DNA from: Rhypophila decipiens
Taxonomy: Eukaryota > Ascomycota > Sordariomycetes > Sordariales > Naviculisporaceae
Direction of reading: 5' to 3'
DNA: 64,000 nt
Assembly (NCBI GenBank): GCA_033297075.1
Contig: MU858136.1
Span: forward strand, 1 to 64,000
The notes under the pieces are model-generated. The model made no database searches, was not told where the DNA came from, and was given only the letters and a program-made list of their open reading frames with translations. Below, piece by piece: positions 53,981-64,000 of the stretch. Position 1 is the first letter of the stretch. Each line of letters opens with the position of its first letter. Position numbers and translations under genes: made by a program.

Positions 53981-55521
53981 ATGCGGTACGAATCTCTTCT
54001 TTCCATTGCCCTTGCGGGCCTGGTCGCAGCGAACCCCTTGGCAAAGCGAGCCGCCATTGACGACTGCTTGAAGTCTGCCGGAGTTCCTGTTGACGCTCAG
54101 GGGTCCCAAGAATGGAAGAACGATGTCAATCCATTCAACCAGAGACTGCCTTATACCCCAGTGGCCATTGCGGTGCCCACCAGCGTCCAGCACATCCAGG
54201 GCGCCGTTTCTTGTGCCGCCAAGGTCGGGATAAAAGTGAGCCCAAAGTCTGGAGGTCACAGCTACGCATCCTTCGGCTTGGGTGGCGAGAATGGCCATCT
54301 TGTGGTCGAGCTCGATCGCATGTACAAGGTCACACTCGACTCGTCTACACAGATTGCGACTGTCGAAGCCGGAGCCAGACTTGGCCGTGTGGCCACACAG
54401 CTGTACAACCAGGGCCGGAGAGCCTTTAGTCACGGCACATGCCCGGGGTGAGTCTGAACAGTTTCCTCCAGGTGTATAGTTGACGTTGCTAACTTGCCTG
54501 CCACGTCAGAGTCGGTGTTGCTGGACATTCGCTCCACGGCGGATTTGGGTTCAGCTCTCACACATACGGTCTGGCAGTAGACTGGATTGTAGGCGCAACC
54601 GTCGTCTTGGCCAACGGCACTGTCGTCGAGACATCCAAGACGCAGAACCCAGACCTCTTCTGGGCCCTCCGCGGCGCAGGATCCAACTTTGGCATCGTCG
54701 CAAGCTTCAAATTCAACACCTTTGCCGCCCCGTCCCAAGTAACCGCCTTCCAGGTCAATCTGCCTTGGAACAATGCCAACGCCATCGCAACCGGCTGGGC
54801 GGCCATGCAGGACTGGCTCGCGGCCGGCATGCCCAAGGAGATGAACATGCGCGTCTTTGGCAGCGGCGGCCAGACCCAGCTGCAGGGTCTCTACCACGGC
54901 AACTCCAACAATCTGAGGACAGCTATCCAACCTCTTCTTAGCAAGCTCGGCGCCTCCCTCTCCAATGCGCAGCAGTACGACTGGATGGGCGCCTTCAGCT
55001 ACTACACCTACGGCGGCCAGGTCGACGTCACCCACCCATACAACCAGGTCGAGACATTCTACTCCAAGAGCCTGGTCACCAAGGCCCTGCCGCAAAAGGC
55101 CCTCCAGGCCGTGGCCAACTACTGGATCCAGCAGGCCAAGTCCAACTCGCGCGACTGGTTCATCATCATCGACCTGTACGGCGGCAAGAACTCGGCCATC
55201 ACCAAGGTCACGGACCAGGACGCCTCGTACGCCCACCGAGGCGACTTCCTCTTCCTCTACGAGCTCTACGACCGCGTCAGGTTCGGTTCGTACCCGTCCA
55301 ACGGCTTCAGCTTCCTCGACGGCTGGGTCAAGTCCTTCACCAACAATCTCGACAAGTCCCAGTGGGCCATGTACATCAACTATGCTGACCCTACCATGAA
55401 CCGGACCGAGGCTACCGATGTCTATTACAGACAGAACTTGGCTAGGCTGCAGCAGATCAAGGCTCAGGTCGACCCCAACGAGCTGTTTTACTACCCGCAG
55501 GCTGTTGCGCCGGCCAAGTAG
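53981..55521 (+). CDS. AA7-type FAD-linked oligosaccharide oxidase (BBE-like, bicovalent flavin)
   Basis: Two exons, 53981..54447 and 54510..55521, with a 62-nt intron (GTGAGT/CAG), give 492 aa. The signal peptide ends before NPLAKR, a possible propeptide site. The FAD-binding PCMH domain has VPTSVQHIQGAV and both flavin attachment residues: His93 in SGGHSYASFG and Cys154 in HGTCPGVGVAGH. Both are needed for the bicovalent FAD of glucooligosaccharide oxidases. VLANGTVVETSKTQNPDLFW and LRGAGSNFGIV follow, and the BBE tail ends VDPNELFYYPQAV. Secreted relatives oxidise the reducing end of oligosaccharides to lactones, producing peroxide that could feed the AA9 enzyme at 27.9 kb (inference). Confidence 0.92.
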
Positions 55522-55914
55522 AACTAGAGGCCTAGACGTTGCGGATCGAGAGGTGAGTGGGTGGGCAGGTTTGAAATCTTGTCGTGAGGTCGGGTGCAAC
55601 AGTACCATATATTGTCGGAATCTTGCGTCTCGTGCTGGTATAGAACACACATACAAGGATATCTGCTGCCTATGCATTGTCAGTCATATCATGGATGTTA
55701 GGGGTATACAAAAAGGGCATTATACAATTAGCACAATGAACTTGGAGTCTATTGATTATCTGCTCTACCATGAAACCAATTCGTCACCTTTGTTTAGCTC
55801 ATTGCAAACAAAGAGAAGTATGTGTCAACCAGAGCCCTTCCCACGTGTCGGGCTGAATATGACTTAGGACTGCTATGAGAGCCAAACTGTCCCCGTGTCA
55901 AGTCTGTACGTTTC
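55522..55914. other. Intergenic between convergent genes
   Basis: 393 bp between the stops of the FAD oxidase and the gasdermin-like gene; no feature seen. Confidence 0.4.
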
Positions 55915-56733
55915 TCAATTTCCTCTCAGGGCCGTCGGGTCTGTCCTTGCAGAGCCTGCCGTCAGTATATCGAACGGGGCCAAGCTGGGTGTGACGATGA
56001 GACAAGGTTTCTCATCCATCTCGTCAAACCCGTCAATCAAGGTAAACGTCCCCTCTCCAAACTTCTTGTCCAGCTTCTCTTGGGCGATACGGTTGCCTTC
56101 TGATTCCGAGACAGCCGGGGCGTTGAACTCGTTGAGAGAAACAGATCTCTCCGAATCAGCCTCCCCATTGCCCCGGGCTATCACTTCACTGACTCGAAAG
56201 GCGTAAACGACTGACTGGAGCCCATTTGATGACCCGGGAGCAGCTCCGACACTCAAGGAAACCTGCCATCCGGGCCCAATGCTCGATGTCACAGTCACAC
56301 CGGCTCCACGGACGGATTTGATGCCCGTGATCATGTATATCGGCATCTTGTTGTTGAGATAATTCTCGACTCGCTGGGAGTCCACGAGTCTGGTAATCAT
56401 TTGCTCGTCTGGGATGTGGTTGGCAGACTTCATTTGGGAAAATGAGTACGACGTTACCGACTTCCGGTCGTACTGGAGACTCTCCTCGTTGCCGAGTCCA
56501 TATTGGTTGAGGAATGTGCCGAAAAGGCCTGGGCCGCCGTCGGGATTGTTGCTGGTCAATTGGCTCTGGAGTGATCTTGTTCGTTCAGGATGGCTATCGA
56601 GATTCCCTATTGAAGGCGACTTTGCCAGCGCAATTTCTGGCTGGGCTGGATTGGTGATGATGCTCCCGAGGGTAATGGAATCCATCGAGTACGTCCACCC
56701 GGGGACGAGGAAATATGTCTTTCGAGTGGCCAT
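55915..56733 (-). CDS. Candidate gasdermin-like (RCD-1/HET-Q1-like) protein
   Basis: Intronless, 272 aa from ATG 56733; the frame is open further upstream but that part is low-complexity and unlike protein. The N-terminus MATRKTYFLVPGWTYSM and LGSIITNPAQP, the mid-region MPIYMITGIKSVRGAGVTV and the overall length resemble fungal RCD-1/HET-Q1-type proteins, membrane-permeabilising executioners in allorecognition cell death. There is no signal peptide, so it is cytosolic. A charged C-terminal stretch (EGNRIAQEKLDKKFGEG) could act as the inhibitory tail removed by a protease in HET-Q1, but no subtilisin-like partner gene is adjacent. The family assignment rests on remembered patterns and is uncertain; otherwise it is a conserved cytosolic fungal protein of unknown function. 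Confidence 0.7.
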   Translation of the reverse strand: MATRKTYFLVPGWTYSMDSITLGSIITNPAQPEIALAKSPSIGNLDSHPERTRSLQSQLTSNNPDGGPGLFGTFLNQYGLGNEESLQYDRKSVTSYSFSQMKSANHIPDEQMITRLVDSQRVENYLNNKMPIYMITGIKSVRGAGVTVTSSIGPGWQVSLSVGAAPGSSNGLQSVVYAFRVSEVIARGNGEADSERSVSLNEFNAPAVSESEGNRIAQEKLDKKFGEGTFTLIDGFDEMDEKPCLIVTPSLAPFDILTAGSARTDPTALRGN

Positions 56734-57772
56734 TGTAGTGTACTGGTTGCCTCCTTGTTTCTGTGTCCGGAACTTGGTTGCTTCGACTGCTTGCTCGGGC
56801 GACTGGAATAACGTTGCTGGTAAGCAAAAAAGTCGTGACGAGCGGCTTGGTGGGAGAGTTATTTTTTGCTTGGTTGGGTACTGACCTAGACTCGCCCAGG
56901 CTCTTCCGTCCCAAGCTGAGTGCAGATGATGCAGAAGTCCTTGGGGGACGGGAGGAGGAAGGCACCCTGCAGCGGTGTGCCGTGGCCTGCAGCGGGCTGC
57001 CATGGTGTGGTGTGATATCAGCCGACATGATGCCTCGCTACGGACGTTTATTTCGTCATTGTGCGCCGTCATCAGAATCGCACGACTTGTGCTTGTATAT
57101 TGCAATCTGGTGGGCTGCTAGGCTGCCTCCATATTTATTTATTTATCGCCAGATTGAAATTCAACCAGCATGCACTTTTGCCGTCACGGATCAATAGCAT
57201 CGGTGACTGAACTCGATACTGCAGTAACTCGTATCGACTTTTCCTCTTTCGAATGTAATTGGGCACCTCTGCATGGTTATCATATATGTTGATCAGTACC
57301 ACGAACACGGAGGATTCATCGCTGTTTAGGAGAGGCTCACAGCGAAAACAACAACGACGGCAACGGCGTGGTTCTTCTCTTGCTTTGATCCCCCCCCACA
57401 ACCAAATCTCTAGTCAAAAGAAGTCACTGGACTCCGTACAACCCAAACGACCTTCCCGGAGACCTTCTCGTCGACATCAATCGACCCAGGTGCACACCCG
57501 ACAAGGAAGGCGACGCAGGGGGTGACTGTAGCGGAAGCGGTCCTCATATCTGACGGGGCGAGCGGTTACCAAGCCATGATCCAGTCTTTTTATTGATGCT
57601 ACATTATGGGGAAAAGATCCGACAGATAGTCCCAACTCCAGTGAATGCGTGAACTTACAACATAGACCTCTTGAATGCTTTTTAATAGTGATACAATGCA
57701 CGTCCTCCGACAGCTCATATCCAAGAAGTTACAACAACAAAGACGTCTGCATATCCAGCCCCCTCGCGGGAC
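56734..57772. other. Intergenic, nothing recognised
   Basis: About 1 kb between the gasdermin-like gene start and the 3' end of RAD5. No gene or repeat supported. Confidence 0.4.
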
Positions 57773-60700
57773 TCAGCTCAGCAGCTCTCGAATATCCTCA
57801 ATCCTCTGCATCTTCTTTTCCTCATCTGACATCATGCCAAGTGAAGTTGCACTGTTGAAACGTCGTTAGTAAAAGGCCTAGGTAGCTAGTTGTGGGAGTT
57901 GATGGCTTGACGAGCCAGGGGCAGACAAGCAAACTCACATAAACTTCTTCCTGTCCTGGATCTTCAACATCCGCTCCTCGACGCTGTTCTTTACAATAAA
58001 ACGGTACACCTTGACTTCATCTTCCTGGCCCATTCGATGCACTCGGTCGATAGCCTGTGCTTCCACGGCAAAACTCCACCAAGGGTCCATCATGAAGACC
58101 CTTTTCGCACTCGTCAGATTCAGGCCCACACCGCCTGCCTTCAAACTAATCAAGAGGACAGTAAACTTCTTGGACTCCTTGAAATCCTCCAACACAGCTG
58201 CACGCGCCTTTTGTGCCATTGATCCGTCCAGTCGCAGGAAGCGCATATTAGCCATGGCCAAAGCAGGTTCCAAAAGAGACAGAAACGAAGTGAACTGGCT
58301 GAACACAACCGACTTGATCGTTGGGTTTTCTCTCCGAAGGTCGCGCAAGTGCTTGATCAAAGCCACCACCTTTGCCGACGAGTGGTTCACCCCGAGTCGT
58401 TGTAGGCTGATACGAGGGCCCTTGCCAGATAGTTCAGCATCAGGATCATCGTCCTGGCGCACGACTTCGAACAGGTCGCGCCGGTTGACCGGCTCTCGAC
58501 ATTGGAAGCATCGTGGGGGCTCATGACGATCTATCTGGTGTTTGATGTAGTCCAGCAAACACTCCCTGCAAGCCGAGTGCCAGCACCCAGTAACTGTCTG
58601 GTTAATCATCGGTTCCTCGGCACAGATGGGACACTCGTGAATGGCTTCATCCCGGATCTGTGCCAATACGTGAGCACCGAACCTGTTTTCATCGTTGGCA
58701 TCTTCCGTTGTGGCGGTGAATCGCTCGATCAAGGACTGAAGATCCATGTCATCCGCGAGACCAGCAGCCGCATCAGCTGCAGCCTTTTCTTCCATCTCGT
58801 CCGCTACAAACTCCTGATGGCGTACGAGAATGGGGTGACAGCATGTCTGACGAAGGCGCAGAATTTGGGCAAAGATGCTCGTGTAAGACTTCATAACAGT
58901 ACCAGCTTCGACATTGGCGTTGAACGTCCGTCTCGCCCGAGCAAAGACGTGCTCGTAGACATCTCGCTCTGGCTTAGAGAGTTCGATATCTACAATGTTG
59001 ACTTCTTTGGGCGGGAGCGGCACTAAAAGCTCCCCACTCGGCGTCTTCATATCCTTGGTTCTTCTCATAACGAGAGGCTCTAGCACTGACTGGACAACGT
59101 CAAGAGCGCGCATAAAGTCCTTCGTCTCAAATGGAACGGTGATAAAGGTCCGCCAGAACGAGAAGTTATTCCACGGTTCCACCCGCAAGAACCTGACAAG
59201 ACTGAAGAGGTCTTCTAGTCGGTTGACGATTGGTGTTCCAGTCAGCACCCACCGGTGCTCTGCTGTAAGTTCAAAACATGCCTTGGCTGTCTTTGACTGG
59301 CGATTCTTGATGTTGTGTGCCTCGTCCAAGATGATGCGGAAGAAATTGAGCGAAAAGAGGCCACGGCTGTTAGCCTTGTCCATGTTTCTGGAAACAAGCT
59401 GGCCGAATTCGGAGAGAACTATGCCGTAGCTGGTGATGATCACATCGGGCGCATTTGCGGCATTGGCTTCGCAACATAACGCAGGCAAGTCCAAGTTTTT
59501 GTCTGGACCATAGTATACTATTGACCTCAGGGTTCCTTCCTTGGAAGCCCTGGCTGCCTCGCTCTGCCACTGAGCTAACAAAGACATGGGTGCCACAACC
59601 AAGGTGGTGCAAGGTGCATCTACGACCCCTGTTCGCCCAGTGATTGTTGGCAGACGTGGCAGATCGTTGATTGAGGCTGCATCGGTCCCAGTGGCAGGAT
59701 GACGCGCTTGGAGGGCAATGTCTGACCGATGGGAGTGTACCAGACTGAGCATCTGAATGGTCTTACCGAGACCCATTTCGTCCGCCAGAATGCCGCCCAG
59801 GCAATGCTGTTCTTGTTGGGGGAACTCGAGAGAAATATCACCCGAATAGGGGTTGAGGTAGAATGACGGCTGGTCTGGAACAATGGGAAGGTCTCTGCCA
59901 TCGTGGTCCTTGATGGGGAAGGAGTACTCCTCCCACAAGGGGTGCATAGATCGCTCACGCTGTTTGTCTTTTTGGTCCTTTTCTTTGGCCATCATCCAGT
60001 ACAGGGACTGCTTCTGGTATGGGCGTAATGTCATGGCGAAGGTGCCGGCAGGCTCGGCTTGGGGGGTGTTAAAATCGAATGTCTGTGCCTTTTTATAGAG
60101 CGCGTCGAGCTGATCTTGCTCGAGCTCTTTCCCATCCTCATTTTCATCTGAATCAGACGAGGAAGGAGCATTCCCTTTCTTTTTCTCCGACTTTTCCTTT
60201 TCCTTCTCTGCCAACTCGGCTGCCTCCAGAAGCTCCTTTCGCTGGCTGCCGGCTGCGGCGGCGTTTGCTCTCACAGGCAGCAGGTTGACTTGCTGCAAGA
60301 GTTTAACCAGGGCGACTTGCCTCAGTCGCAAGTCCATTTCTTCAGCTGTTTCTTTCTCCTCGAAGAAGCCAGTAGTTCTGTTGTCGGCGAGCTGAAAGCC
60401 TCTGCCGTCAAAGGCAGACCTCAAAAGCGAGCATCTGATCTGCAAATAAACTGTCTCGTTGGTGCGTAGTTGGTCTGGGGCATATACACAGGTTCCCTCA
60501 AACTTGCACACCTTCTGATCCATCAGAGGCGACATCCAGCTCGTCGACTCGGTCGTTAAGCGGCCAAGCTCCTTACCGCTGGTGGTGGTGAAGCGGACAA
60601 TGGTATTGACCGTTCTTGGCCGTGCCCTGGTACCGGAGCTTTGAGGGACTGTCGGCTTCTGGCGGACAATCAAGACAGCATCTCCGTACTTCAGCAAGTT

Positions 60701-61300
60701 GGTCCCACTGCACGTGGCGTAAGCCTCTGCTCCGAACGCCCCAATGTACCGCGATTCGGGTGTCGATTTGTGGTGCGGAAAGGTATCCAGAAATGACCGA
60801 TTTTGATCCTGTTCCTGGCGTGTCGAACCTGGAGCAGTCGGGCGAGGGCGGCTGGGCAACGGAGCTTTCTTCTTGATTGATTTCCATGTCCCATCGAAGT
60901 ACATGTTGACCGCCCTCTCGATATTATCCCCACATGCGCCCCGAATCAAATCCAACACGTTTGGCGCAACCTTGGTGCCAACAAAACTCTCAAAGGTATC
61001 TTGATCGAAACCAGTCGAAACAGTACTCGATTTGCGGTTCACAGAATTATCGACATCTCTTTCCAACAAAGGCGATCTGATAGTCGATGTGGCATCGTCA
61101 TTGCTTGTTTGGACTTGTTGGTGGCTGCCATCTCGAGGTACTGGGCGGGTTGGGATGGGCGATGAGGGTGCGGGACTCTGTGCGATGCCGATGCTGGAAC
61201 TTGGCGCGACTGGCGAGGAAATCTGCGCTGGATCTTGATCTAGGTCATCAAAGAATCGCCTTCGTTTGCTAGGAGGCTCTTCATTATATGGGAGATCCAT
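57773..61300 (-). CDS. RAD5: RAD5-type DNA helicase/E3 ubiquitin ligase
   Basis: Two exons, 61300..57939 and 57851..57773, with an 87-nt intron near the 3' end (GTGAGT/CAG), give 1146 aa. The short last exon supplies the conserved end, IATSLGMMSDEEKKMQRIED and LLS. A disordered N-terminus with a basic KRRR motif is followed by a HIRAN domain (about 180-300), the SNF2 ATPase with Walker A DEMGLGKT (about 508) and DEAH (about 658), a C3HC4 RING finger (CPICAEEP through CFQCREPV, about 890-935), then helicase motifs V-VI (GGVGLNLTSA; QAIDRVHRMGQ). RAD5 polyubiquitinates PCNA and reverses stalled forks in error-free damage tolerance in the nucleus. Length and order match the family. It is divergent to the NDUFAF6-like gene. 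Confidence 0.97.
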
Positions 61301-62081
61301 ATTCGTCGTTTATTGGATTGCCGACCAACGACGACCAGGGGACAATGGAATAGGTGTCGGATACAGGTTGAAAGAGCAACCCGGGGAGACGCGACGGGGA
61401 ACTGGAGACCGCGAATTTTGGCGTTAATGACCCTCCGAGGTCACCTGACCGTGTACAGAAGTTCCACCGTAACCCCTGGCCCTGGGCGGGCTGGTGTTAA
61501 AGAGGTCCAAAACGCATACAAAAAAAAACCCCTCCACAAAAGCTTCTAAGATTGTGCCAAGCCCACTGCACTAACAGCAACGCGAACATCTCGACAGTCT
61601 TTTTCTCCGAGACCAACATCAACATCGTGTCAAACCTATACACCGAATTGACATTAGAGGTAAAGAAGGTTGAAATTAACAAATATCTGCCTGAAAATTC
61701 CATTTCTCAAAGAAAAATCGCAGATTTATTATGTAGTTGTGAAGATATTCACCTTTAAGCTGTTTTGTGGTGGTTGTGTGGTGTGGTTTGGTGTTAGTTG
61801 TAGGGGACCCCAGTTTTGGACCTCTTTAACCTTTGCCCCTGGGCCGCTGATTGAGATTCCGTCATCAAGCTTCCGTCCGACAGGGGTATTGAGACGGAGG
61901 ACGGGTTGATGCTAAAAGTGTTTCTCCTGTCGGCTGCAACGAGAGGAGAGCTTCGTTCAGGTCGAATAACCGGTTATGCTTTGCGACCAGGTTAAAAAAT
62001 TATTTTTTGCCGTTCCTGAAGATGGATGTACCGATATAATTACACATACCTTTCCCAGTCTTCAAAATTACAATTCCTTCC
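61301..62081. promoter_or_regulatory. Divergent intergenic region between RAD5 and the NDUFAF6-like gene
   Basis: 781 bp holding both promoters. No coding feature is supported. Pyrimidine-rich patches flank both starts. Confidence 0.4.
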
Positions 62082-63265
62082 ATGTTTTCCAGTCCTCGGC
62101 CGGTGAGTCATGGCCTAAAACGGGCATCACGCCTCTTCAAGACCCCCAGCCTTCGTCGCGGAATTAGTACCGAGGCCGACATCGAACAAGCCCGCAAGTA
62201 TTGCGTGAACCAGCTCAGGTTTGTTACTCGATCTTGTCTTTATTTTCTTAACAAACAAATATCCGATTTCTGACGTGATCAGTTCATAGACAAGGCGACT
62301 ATGATGCCTACCTTATCCGCCAGTTCGTCCCGCGATCGGCTCGCGATGCATACGATGCCATCCGAACCTTGAACCTTGAGCTTGCTCGTCTCCCCGAATC
62401 TGTGTCCAGTCCGACCATTGGGCAATTCCGGACCCAATTTTGGAAGGATACAGTCGCCAGAACCTTCGCCGGCAACCCTCCTCGCGAGCCCATATCCATC
62501 TTGCTGCACAAGGCCATCGTGGATCTCTCGGACCGCGCTGGCCCTAGCAGTACCAATTCTCTCAAATTCTGGTTGTTGCGCATGATCAGGACCCGGGAAC
62601 AGCATATGGAGAACAAACCCTTCATCAGTCTCGCGGCCCTGGAAGAATACGGAGAGAACACATACGCCACCTTGATGTATGTGACTCTGGCGGCGATGCC
62701 TCTGCGATCTGTGCACATGGACCACCTGGCAAGCCATATTGGCAAGGCGTGCGGCATTGTCGCTACACTTCGAGGTCTTCCCATCCTTGCGGCCCCGTCT
62801 CAACCAATTCGCGGCCCTGCGGGTTCTAGCGTGGGCAATACAAGAAATCCCGCCGTGTTATTACCGCTGGACATCATGGCCGAGGTGGGACTGAGAGAAG
62901 AGGATGTGTTCCGCAAGGGCCCAAATGCCGAGGGGTTGCAGGATGCTGTTTTCAGGGTTGCTACACGGGCCAACGACCATCTCATCACGGCACGGGAGAT
63001 GTTGAAGAACTTGAAGGCCGGCGAAAGTCCCGGCCATGACTATGAACACGAAGGCGAGGCGGAACATGTCTACTCTGAGTCCCCGGCTGGTTCTGATAGT
63101 ACAGCATCGGACCTCAGACGCGGTTTTGGTGTGTTGCTGGAGTCGATTCCTGCCGCTGACTATTTACAGCGGCTCGAGGGAGCCAACTTTGACCCTTTCC
63201 AGCTCGGGACCAGTTGGAAACTGCCCTGGAAGATATGGAGAGCGTTGAAGACTGAACAAATATGA
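62082..63265 (+). CDS. NDUFAF6-like mitochondrial complex I assembly factor (squalene/phytoene synthase fold)
   Basis: Two exons, 62082..62218 and 62290..63265, with a 71-nt intron (GTTTGT donor, TAG acceptor), give 370 aa. The acceptor was chosen because it yields NQLRQGDYDAYLIRQFVPRS, the conserved first helix of the family. The N-terminus is a mitochondrial presequence type (MFSSPRPVSHGLKRASRLFK). HKAIVDLSDRAG, LEEYGENTYATLMY and HMDHLASHIGKACGIVATLR align with the substrate-pocket helices, although the catalytic DxxxD pairs of true squalene synthases are not conserved. Its animal relative NDUFAF6 is needed for early assembly of respiratory complex I in the matrix. Confidence 0.88.
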
Positions 63266-63352
63266 TTCATAACTGTACGTGTAATTGTAATTGTACTTTA
63301 CTTGGTCTTGTGTGTTGCCACTTACTTGTGGGAACAATTTATGATACGTATA

Positions 63353-64000
63353 CTAGAGCTCAAGGTGAAAATCTAGGACAAATGGCAGTTCCAAGGACCG
63401 CAGCTTTACCCATATATGTGTCGAAAATTGCATAGGCTTGACATAAAAGTCATCAGGACCCAGCTGGAGCCCAGCGCTTTCTCCCCGCTGGCTATACGGA
63501 GAAGTTGACGTGCCCGTTACATGCGGCCGCGATTTCTTTCCCATCTGTTTTCCTATCTCCTCATGATAGGAGCCCATGCCTTTCCGCCATTTGAATGGTT
63601 GCCGGACTATGGTCGATGACCCGTCGTTCCATGTCTCGACCTCAACCACGAACTTCCAGAGGAGGTTCTTCTTTAGTTTTACATCTCCCTCCAGATTTGG
63701 AACCTTCCGATTCCTATATGCAGGCCTGGCACATCTTCATATCGGAAGACATGACCGTTGACGCGAATGATCTTGAGAGCATGATTTTTCTCCAAGCAGG
63801 TCATTGTTACGAGATACTGTTTCGCGGGTAAGAAACCCGACGTTCCTTGAGTCGGGATATTTTGGATGGTGATGCTTTTGGGATTCGGAGTATTTACAAG
63901 GACTTAGCACCGATGACTGCAGCACAATCTCTCTTGGAGAAAGATCCAGCATAGGCGCGGATGAAGAGAACATATGGTAGAGCTTGAAATTTCCCTGGCG
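63353..64000 (-). pseudogene. Frame-disrupted gene remnant, cut by the window edge
   Basis: On the minus strand three protein-like segments follow each other in different frames: MLDLSPREIVLQSSVL; then VNTPNPKSITIQNIPTQG, GFLPAKQYLVTMTCLEKN and VNGHVFRYEDVPGL; then VPNLEGDVKLKKNLLWKFVV, running on to a stop at 63353. The breaks lie at about 63900 and 63700-63715. No GT-AG intron of normal length fits either break. The segments look like one protein of unknown family with two frameshifts, so a pseudogene (or an assembly error). The 5' end lies right of the window. Confidence 0.4.

Noticed and set aside
55522..57772. A subtilisin-like protease partner (het-Q2 type) for the gasdermin-like protein
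   Set aside because: Neither neighbour encodes a protease; the flanking genes are an FAD oxidase and RAD5.
59520..59600. tRNA-like words (CTCTGCCACTGAGCTAAC) on the plus strand
   Set aside because: They lie within the well-supported RAD5 coding sequence and form no cloverleaf.
1..64000. Starship-type giant element
   Set aside because: No tyrosine-recombinase captain gene (DUF3435) and no matching element ends were seen, although HET genes and metabolic cargo are present.
1..64000. CRISPR arrays, operons, ribosome-binding sites
   Set aside because: The window is eukaryotic; no regularly spaced repeats occur.

Overview
The window is nuclear DNA of a filamentous ascomycete (Pezizomycotina, most likely Sordariomycetes; the class is an inference). 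Evidence: most genes carry 0-4 short introns (about 54-90 nt, one of 230 nt) with GTRAGT-type donors and YAG acceptors; both tRNA genes (Phe-GAA, Asp-GTC) are intron-containing; there are two HET-domain (vegetative incompatibility) proteins, an AA9 lytic polysaccharide monooxygenase, a Cip1-like protein, GPI-anchored cell-wall proteins, and an AT-rich block that looks mutated by RIP (repeat-induced point mutation).

Layout. 0-9.8 kb: surface and secreted proteins (a single-pass membrane protein, a GPI-anchored protein, a GH76 mannanase-like enzyme, a small secreted protein). 10.4-22.9 kb: a tailoring-enzyme neighbourhood resembling a secondary-metabolite cluster without its backbone enzyme: a Gfo/Idh/MocA oxidoreductase, an MFS transporter of the allantoate-permease type, a decayed P450, a secreted protein, an SDR, a SAM methyltransferase and an intact P450. 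23.8-37.1 kb: two HET-domain proteins interleaved with an AA9 LPMO, a small membrane protein, tRNA-Phe, a second SDR and an epoxide hydrolase. 38.5-39.0 kb: a small lysine-rich protein with an N-myristoylation-like start. 40.0-45.0 kb: a gene-free transposon graveyard in which relatively GC-normal solo-LTR-like elements, three of them with perfect 5-bp target duplications, sit in strongly AT-rich DNA. 45.0-56.7 kb: tRNA-Asp, a nucleoside hydrolase, a secreted cysteine-rich protein, a Cip1-like protein, an AA7 FAD oxidase and a possible gasdermin-like (RCD-1/HET-Q1-like) protein. 57.8-63.3 kb: two housekeeping genes in divergent orientation, the RAD5-type helicase/ubiquitin ligase and an NDUFAF6-like complex I assembly factor. 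The right edge holds a frame-disrupted gene remnant.

Most notable: (i) two 96-bp copies of a short non-tRNA element ending in an (ATCC)n tail, each bracketed by its own perfect 12-bp direct repeat, which looks like target-primed retrotransposition of a very small SINE-like element; (ii) a tRNA-like repeat whose first 90 bp are identical between the window start and 44.2 kb (inverted), with a diverged third copy at 44.8 kb; (iii) four clean solo-LTR-like insertions in or beside the AT-rich block; (iv) a P450 relic with an internal deletion joining its N-terminal half to its heme loop; (v) the gasdermin-like candidate. All function calls come from reading motifs in the translated sequence; no database search was run.
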